From Cordylochernes scorpioides (Eukaryota; Arthropoda; Arachnida; Pseudoscorpiones; Chernetidae), in assembly GCA_030710605.1 (NCBI GenBank), contig CP092870.1, positions 96,058,410-96,122,409 of the forward strand: DNA of 64,000 bases, given 5' to 3'. The notes below the pieces were generated by a model, which saw nothing but the letters and a program-made list of their open reading frames with translations, searched no databases and was not told the DNA's origin. Within the stretch, counting starts at the first letter, position 1; the number at the start of each line of letters is the position of its first letter. The position numbers were made by a program, and so were the translations under genes. Below are positions 48,601 through 57,600 of this stretch, piece after piece.

Positions 48601-51600
48601 TATTCAAATTATTATCATTTTTAATTATCAATTATCATTCTATTTACCATTTAGTTTATATTATCATAGTTTCAAATCAACGAAAACTCATTGGTTTTCT
48701 TTTTTAATTGGATATTATATTTTATTTTGATTTACAAAACATTCTTTTTTTTTCTATTTTTTCCCCCACCATGCAACCAAGCATTTACTTTGATTTCTTC
48801 CAACTTTTTATTTTTATTTTTTGATTTCTCAAAAGACCTAACAAAAATCCCTCGATTTCCATTCCCAATTTCGAGTAGAGTATAGTTAGGCATTTTTCCT
48901 TTTTCTCACCATGCACCAAGCATTCACTTTGATTTCTTCCAACTTTTATATTTACTTTGATTTCTCAAAAGCCCTAATAGAACTCCCTCGATTTCCATTC
49001 CCAATTTCGAGTAGAGTATAGTTAGGCATTTTTCCTTTTTCTTACCATGCACCAAGCATTCACTTTGATTTCTTCCAACTTTTATATTATTTTTGATTTC
49101 TCAAAAGCCCTAATAGAACTCCTTCGTTTTTATTTCCAATTTCGAGTAGAAATTAGTTAGGCGCATTTTCTTTTCTTTTTAATCCACTATGTACCATAGC
49201 ATTCATTTTGATTTCTTACAATTAAAAAATTTTTTGATTTCTATTAATTATACTCAACCTATATCATCAACACCATTCTATTTTACTTCTTATATCGCCA
49301 CCAATGCTTGTATATAGACTCTCAATACCCACAACTAATTTTCCCACAAAATTATTTTTTACTTTACAGAATTCTCTCACGCTAACCCCTTCTTGAATTC
49401 TTCACATGTAGGGGGCGCATCTGTCATAATTTGTATATAATTGTATGCACCCCCGACCCACTATGCATGTACAATGTATGATTTTCAAAGATTTAATAAA
49501 GAATAAGGTAACTGGAGGAAAGAAAGTAGCAACAAGACATAGGAAGCAGGCAGTAAAGCGGGCACAAGTATAAATAACTTGTACAGTCAATACTTCCTGA
49601 CAGAGGCCGGACGTATCTGGTGACCGCAAAAGTTATAAAAGTAGAGAGACGCCCAATATTTCCGGACAGGACCGGACGTATTTGATAACCGCGGAAGTAA
49701 ATAGAGTCGAACTAACACCCGATACTTCCTGACCAGGCCGGGCGTATCTTCCACCAAAGAAAGCCGCCGGTCCAATTAGGAAGCAATAACTAAGTAGGTC
49801 AACCAATAGAAAAACGGGCACGTTCCATCCTTCGACCAATGGGAAGGAAGACAACTCGTGGTGTTAAATCGAGAAGCAAGAATTGTCAGTAGTGCTTTCG
49901 CTCCCATAGGAACAACACCTACAGTTGCTCCTTCGCTTCCAACGAGGTGACATCGGCTCTGGACCTCTCTCCCTCTGCTCATCCCGTAGCTAAGTACAAT
50001 CACCACCATGTGATCAGATAATTAACAATCAAAACCCGCTCCGCCTTCTCAAGCTTTCTTTCCTCCAACCCAGTTGCCTTTTATTTTCAAACCCCATCAC
50101 GTGTCCTGATTATTCCTAACTGTATGCTTCAACTTTCACTCAAACGACTGCGTTTCAACCAATCCTCACCATTCAAATCGAACAACAAGAAATTCCGCAA
50201 CGATATTGTCACAGAACGGTTAAGTCGACAGGATTCTACAACAGTGTAATACATCAAATATTGCAGTGTAATAACTTAGGATATAATACCACATACATCA
50301 TTTCGACTTCAAACTTACAAGATGCCAGTGTTCCAATTAGGGTATTTGTACTCCCTGTCTGCACATGTACAATAACCAGGTACTGCGGGTGTGATACTGG
50401 GAGTCTGAACTACGAGACCGCCCAGACTGTGAAATAAGTATAGACAGCGAGTAAAAACATCGATATACATTTTAAAACATTTCTGCAGCAAGTCACCGGT
50501 CTGGGCTTTATATTGCGAGGTGAAGTTAGTATTTTTCTCAATGTGCTCTCTGACTGTATTTACCACAACAGCCACAAAGGCCACTACACAACAACACACA
50601 AACCACAACAGTCACTATACAGCCACACAAACAAAAAAAAAAGAGGTGACCACACAACCACACCAAGAGCCACAACAACCAGAGGCCATCATACAACACA
50701 GCAGCCACAACCACAGCAACAACCACCAACATCCAGACAAGAAGACCCATCAATCATCCTTCTAGCCTAGTTGAAACTACAGTCCCCTGATTGGCAGGAA
50801 GGCATGCTTTTTTTTTTATCATCTCTTTATGCAAAACCCAGGAGGGGGGAGGACATTAACAGGTAAGCCCTCCCTCTGTGTGAAGCCCGACAGGTTTTCT
50901 TAAAGAGCCTGGCTACGTGGTATCACCTACCGTCAGGGCCTCCAGGTTGTTCCTCTCCACCGCCCTGTGCAGAGAAGTGTGGCCATCTTTGGCTCTGTAG
51001 TCCAGCAGAGCTCCACCGTTCACCAGAGCCAGGATGACGTGGCCCGACTGTTGTTTGCAGGCTGTGGCCAGAGTTAACGGCGTCTCTGTTCGCACATACG
51101 ACAACGTGTGAAGTCTATCGTGGTGTTCTACAGGTTAGTCAACATATAGGATAGTTTATATTATGATGCACTAGCGCGCCATCTGTTATGAAAATTAGAA
51201 ACTATTTTAGACGCGTAATATTCTTTTTGAAATTAAACAATTTCTACTGACCTTACTGCAATGAAAAAATTAATGGGAGTGCCTGGCTTTTTTTCATTGC
51301 AGTAAGGGCAGTAGAAATTGATATAAAGAATATTACGCGTCTAAAATAGTTTCTAATTTTCATTTAGGATAGTGTGAAGAGATGGACACAGCCAGAATGA
51401 GGGATAACCGTTAGACTATCAGAGACTGGTGACATATGATGAGAAGACCGAGGATGTGAAGATCCAAGACTGGTTGTTGGATGGCAGCGAGGACATTGCG
51501 ACATTGTGGAGAATCCACTTTGAAATCACGGGTCCATCAAGGTGACCAAGGTAATTTCGTATATAAATCATTATCTTTCTCCTTCACTTTTTTAATTAGC

Positions 51601-54600
51601 ATTCACGAGAATAATTTTTAAGACGAAACTATTCTTAATAAATCCTTCACGTAGGTGTGCATTTAAATATATGAAAACTATCCCGCATGTTTCTTTTCAA
51701 CGAAAAATCAAAATTTATTTCAAGGGGAGAAATAACGATTATTTCTAACCTTTAGGATGAGGTATGAAAGAGTGAATTGTGAAGAGTAATGATGCACGGA
51801 AAAATAAAAGGGATGGGAATTTTACAGTCACAAGCCGCTTTATATTATATTGTATTATAAATTACTTTATGTATTATTTAAATATATATATGTTATAATA
51901 AATATTATTTTGAGATAGAAATTAATTGCTGGTTCTTTTGAGTACATGAGTACTTAATGGTATCGTTTGCAGTCGTGTCATTTTAAAAGAAAAGCAAAAA
52001 AATAACTATTTACTATCAAGTAGTTTTTATTTTAAATTACTCGAAGAAAATTACAATAAGACATTTTTGACAGATATATAGAATTTATGAAATGAATTCT
52101 ATATTAGTGAATTTCAAAATAGGTTAGATAACTACATATTTACAACAAGTAATAAAAGTCGGCGTGTTCTAAAACTATGGTCAAAACACAAGTAGAACTA
52201 TCAATGAATCAAAATAAAATATATTTTTTAAATTATAGAATATTTTTATATTTAGATTATATAATATATATATATTTTATTTAAAATGTTTATACACACA
52301 ATACATACACATCTTCAAACAAATCTTTGCAAAGACATTGGGTCGACGAACACATAGGAAAGTAAACCACAAACAAATACCATATTACATCTTATATAAC
52401 TGACTAGACGTAGATTTAGTTTATTGTTTACCTTAAAAAAAAATCGTGATAAGAGTTGAGGAAGATGTAGTCCGAAAGCTTCTATTGAATCGAATAAAAG
52501 AATATTTACAATACACTGTAAATACCTGGTTTCTTTCCTCTCTTCGCTCTCCACTTCTCCCATCCATATTTCCATTTTTTTTCTTATTTTCCATAGGATT
52601 ATTCAAATAATAATCTGTATATATTTACCATATGTATATAATCTTTCTCCATTTTTACCTCTTTGTATATTTACCACTTTCATAGGTTTCTCTGTCTTGT
52701 AACCCCAAGGAGAATCCTCTGTAAGACCTGTGTGTGTGTGTATATTTACAATACACGTTCATCCCCAACTTATAATTTAATAAAATTAACAAATAATCCA
52801 GGGGATTAAGTTTCTTTACCATTTTTTTTATATCTCTAGCTTTCGGGATAACACATGTCTTTCAACAGGAGAACTTAGAAATATAACTTCCAGCAAACTA
52901 TACATCCTGATATAGCTAGTTAGCTGGAAGTTATACTTCTATTCATGATGAATTGTGAAAAAACTTTCCATATTCCATAACATTTTAAAATTACATATCA
53001 ATTTAAAATTTCAGTTGTAAATATCCACACGTTTGTATTTGTAAATATTTCTTGTAAAATATAGTTGATATTTTTATTAAGCCCGTTGAAGAGCAATTAT
53101 CACTTGAAAGCTAGCGTTTTTAAATAAAAAGAAACTCATTGTGAGGAAATATTTTGTAATTTTAAAAGTTATACTTCTAAGTGCTCCTGTTAAAGCCCGA
53201 AAGCTAGAGAAATAGTAAAAGATACTTAACCCTGGATTGTTTATTGATTTTATTAAAATAAGATTTGTGATGATTTGTCTATCTTCAATATTTATCTCAA
53301 GTAAATCAGTTCTCCATCTCCAAGACAGGTAAACCTCCTCAATCAGGATCTTCCAAAGTGATTGATCGATAACCCCAGTCCAGTTGGCCCATTCATTGTG
53401 GATTCTCGTGGGAAAATAACGCAGTGGTTTCCCCATGCCTTCTAATTCCATATATCAACGTTCTAATTGTAGTTTCATCTGCCTTTAAAAACTGCTTCCA
53501 ACTAAAGAGAAATTGTATTCGTGCTAAAATAAATCCATATATAGTCCTTAGATAGGAAAGATTGAAAAGTGTTCTATTTTCAAAGTCATTATTTAATCAC
53601 ATAAAGTTGCATATACACTCATGAACAAAACCTAAGGAAGTGGAAAGTCTTTGATGCCGCCTATTGTCTATTTTGTTTTGAAGGAGACCGAGGCAATTTT
53701 GTTCATACTCAGTTATCTCGTGTATCTTCAATAAAGGTCACTGCAATATCTTTCAGAGTTATTGTCTAAAAATCTCGATATACATGCTGAAAAGTACAAC
53801 TTCCTTAACTTTTGTCCCTATATGATTGTATATATCAATCATTTAATTATTTATTCAATTATTTAAAAAAAAATAGAAGAGAAATAAAACAAAAGATAAA
53901 GAGACAAAAAAAAAAACGGCCAAAGATATCAGTCTAGAAAATCGACGGCAATGATTCATTCACAAAAATCGCCAACAATCAGCCGCAATCACCAGATAGA
54001 CAATAGAAAAGTGGAAGGAAGGCAAAAAGTACAAATTGTTTTAAAAGCGAAGAGTGCGGAAGAGTTGGGGAAGCATAAAGAACTAGTTACGTATAATTTG
54101 ATTCTATATTGTATTTCTTGAGAGGGCTTTCCATAAAAAACGATCACAGATTCATTAAAACAAAATAACATTTTACCATTCTCTTTATTAAGCTAATGAG
54201 ACAATTTTGTGTTGGGATATCAGCTTGGCATTGTACCTTGTAATTATGTAAATAAGGAAGCGAACCGTTGAAGAACCTTAGGTCGAAAGCTCGACTTTTA
54301 AAATGTCTAATAAAAGATAATTTTATTGTAAAAAAATTAATTATTTTAACGTTTATAACTCAGGATATGCCTTTTTATTAATTTATCCACCTTAGATCCC
54401 AGTAAAAATTCGCTTTTGTACTATTTTTTTCACATAGGAGAATAAGTTGGTTAAGTTTCCCAAAGTGGTGTTGGGGTAACTGGCATCAATTTACCACGAA
54501 TGGTGGATTGTTTACCTCATTTTTTACGAGTAAGTTTTTTTTTGCTTATTCCTAGTACACGTGGTACAGGCCATGATAATCATGGTAGGTAGTTAGCGAC

Positions 54601-57600
54601 TGCTTTTTACTGTAAGCGCACCACATGTTTACACATGTGAAAAGCAGTTTAACTTTGCACTTACAAATGTGCCAGAGCCCCGTTTGATTACTTGCACTCG
54701 CTGGTGGGGTTGGACTTTTGAAAGAATCGGGGGCCATTGGAGCATTTTTTTTATCAGAAAAAAGTGTCCAATGCGGGAATCGAACCCGGGTCGTAGTGGT
54801 CGAAAACCAAACGGTTTAACCAGCCTTCCACCGACCCCCCAAACGAGTAAGAGTAAGTAAAGAGAGAGAAACACAGGAGACCGAATACTGATAATACCAT
54901 GGGGCTGACAGTCTCAGCAATCAAGATGCCCTAAAATGATCAAGGAAGGATATGATATACTGGAGATGGTTGAAAGGATGAACATGTTTGGACATTTTGT
55001 CCTCTGAGAGCTGCCTTCCCAAAGCGAGTCATTAGATGACATTATTCCATCCTTAAATATAGAATGTATATAAACAGAATCATCCAATACAGTATTAGAA
55101 CTCTAAAAAGCGGTCTGGTAGATTAAATTGGTGAAACTACTGATGAGCCAAACCCTCCCAATATTTTTCCATCGCAGTAAGGACAGTAGAAGTTTGTTTT
55201 ATATGTAAAAGAAACATTTGTGTTTTAATATTTCTATTTATTATATTTATATGGGGCGTTATTGCTTTATAAACATTTCAGAATCGTCTAATACAAGGCA
55301 ATAACGCACCATCTACCATCACCATCACCAACTGTATTGACTCATCCATTGATGAGCTCTACTCTTCCCCGGCAGACACCATCAACAAGCTTTACAAGCT
55401 TGATACCTTAGTGTGATTGAGTGGAGATAAGAAAGAAGAAGAAATCATTGACTGCATTGACTCATCCATTGATGAGCTCTACTCTTCCCCGGCAGACACC
55501 ATCAACAAGCTTTACAAGCTTGATACCTTAGTGTGATTGAGTGGAGATAAGAAAGAAGAAGAAATCATTGACTGCATTGACTCATCCATTGATGAGCTCT
55601 ACTCTTCCCCGGCAGACACCATCAACAAGCTTTACAAGCTTGATACCTTAGTGTGATTGAGTGGAGATAAGAAAGAAGAAGAAATCATTGACTGTATTGA
55701 CTCATCCATTGATGAGCTCTACTCTTCCCCGGCAGACACCATCAACAAGCTTTACAAGCTTGATACCTTAGTGTGATTGAGTGGAGATAAGAAAGAAGAA
55801 GAAGAAAAGAAGACGCGCCATCTATATATAATAAATGGAAGTATTTAAGAGCACGCATGTTTCTTTTTCACACAAAAAAGTACTATAATAAAACTTTCTC
55901 TACCAAAATTGTTCATGAATTCCATTATCTGCTTTGCCCTTCACTCCATACATTCCTTTAGTAATACCTTTAACTTCTGTAAGTGTCGGACACAACATGT
56001 CTAAATATATATGTTCTTTATGAAAATTCAAAACTATTATAGACGTGTATGATTCTTTTTAAAAATTAAACAATTTCTACTGCCCTTACTGAAATGGATA
56101 AATTAGAAATTGTTTATTTTTTAAAAGAATCATACGGGTCTAAAATATCGTAAAGATAGAGGCTGCCTGGCCGGCATTCATAGTTCTTCAAATAAAATAT
56201 ACATACTTCGGACAGTAAATCTTTTTATTGTCGAAACGTCGAGACAATACAAAGATTTACTGGTCGAAGTATCTTTTATTTGAAGAGCGTCTATAATAGT
56301 TTCGAATTTTCATAACAGATGGCGCGCTAATGCATCATAATATATTGGTTCTTCAGCTCTCAATCGTTTGTAGAAGAGGCCAAATACATCCTCAATCAAC
56401 AACTGCTTTATTAGGACATTTCCGTCCTGTAAGGACTCGCCATACATCATTTTCATGAAGAAAGGAGCAAAAAAAAAACATAAACAAAGGAGAGAAGGGA
56501 AAATAAAAAGGAAATCAAAGTATTCAACATTACTATACAAATTAACTATGGATGGAAATTGTTATGTAATTTTAGTTCTTAGAGATTACCTTGTTCTCTA
56601 ACGCTTTATGAAAATTAAACAATTCTATCGCTATATATTTTTTCTCGGACATTATTTTGATTAGCTGAACTGGGTTCACGTAGACTTGGATAATGTTCTT
56701 TGAGAATACATCCTCAATCATTGTATCGTTACTTAGTCTGTCAGGACCATGGTATCCTCAGCATTCTGCCATCAGCATATCTCGAGCGTCAGTAGCATCC
56801 CCAATATATCACATCGAACTGTGAGGAATAATTAAACAGCGGGAATAAATCACCAACGAGAGAGATAAGATTGGTGGAGAGAGAAAGAGAACTAATTACC
56901 ATGGCAAGGTTAGATACAAGCTGTTGGAGAGCTACCAAGGCATCATTATCAGATGGAGAAAAAGTCCAAGGTCCATAAGAGAGGACAATACCCGCCAGGT
57001 TGTTAGCATGGATCCCGTGGCAGGGATTATGGCAGAGATCCAAGGACTTTTACAAACCTCAACGTATACAAAGTAGAAAACATCGGGAAACTGTTCGGAT
57101 AACTACACAGCATTGGCATGACGTGATCCTCTCTATGTCGCAGTGTCGTACTTCCATTGGTTGGCCTCATGCGCGTAGAAAGATCTTCTAGTCCCTTAAT
57201 AAAACCATAGTATCAGGCGAGAGAGCATTTATGACCCAAGGAACCATAACCTAAGTTAATGAGCTCTTTGTGGAACCTCTGGGAATTAGATCTTATGGGA
57301 CAACTGGTGTAGCTGGGTGACTTATACCAGGGTCTTGGAAACTCAGGATTGTCGAATATATCATAGTTTTTTGTCTTTTTTTAGGAATTATAAATATATT
57401 GTTAAACGGAGAATTTGACAACACATTCTATTTTGTAAAACGACATTTGAAAATTATTCCGCACGTGTTTCTTTTAAACGAAAAAATCTAAATTTATTTT
57501 TAAGGAGAAATAACGATTATTTCTATTTCGTTTAAAAGAAACACATGCGGGATAATTTTCAAATGTCATTTTACAATCATAAGCCGCATTATAGTGCATT

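Larger units (their letters stand above)
45621..50293 (+). mobile_element. LTR retrotransposon, non-autonomous, private to copy B
   Basis: Two 872-bp LTRs (45621-46492, 49422-50293) start TGTCATAATTT and end AATACCACA. The 4-bp target duplication is TACA (45617-45620, 50294-50297). Copy A has the empty site. I noticed only a few LTR differences (e.g. TTCCAGCGAGG/TTCCAACGAGG), so the insertion is recent. The 2929-bp interior has no protease, RT or integrase. A purine-rich GTAGGGGGCGCA precedes the right LTR. No TGG-type primer site follows the left LTR. Confidence 0.88.
44500..50930. other. Intron of Shank, copy B, with LTR element
   Basis: Contains a pogo-like MITE (44598-44853), the short minisatellite allele (45255-45355), the LTR element (45621-50293) and CA-rich sequence (50570-50745). 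No host gene. Confidence 0.6.
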
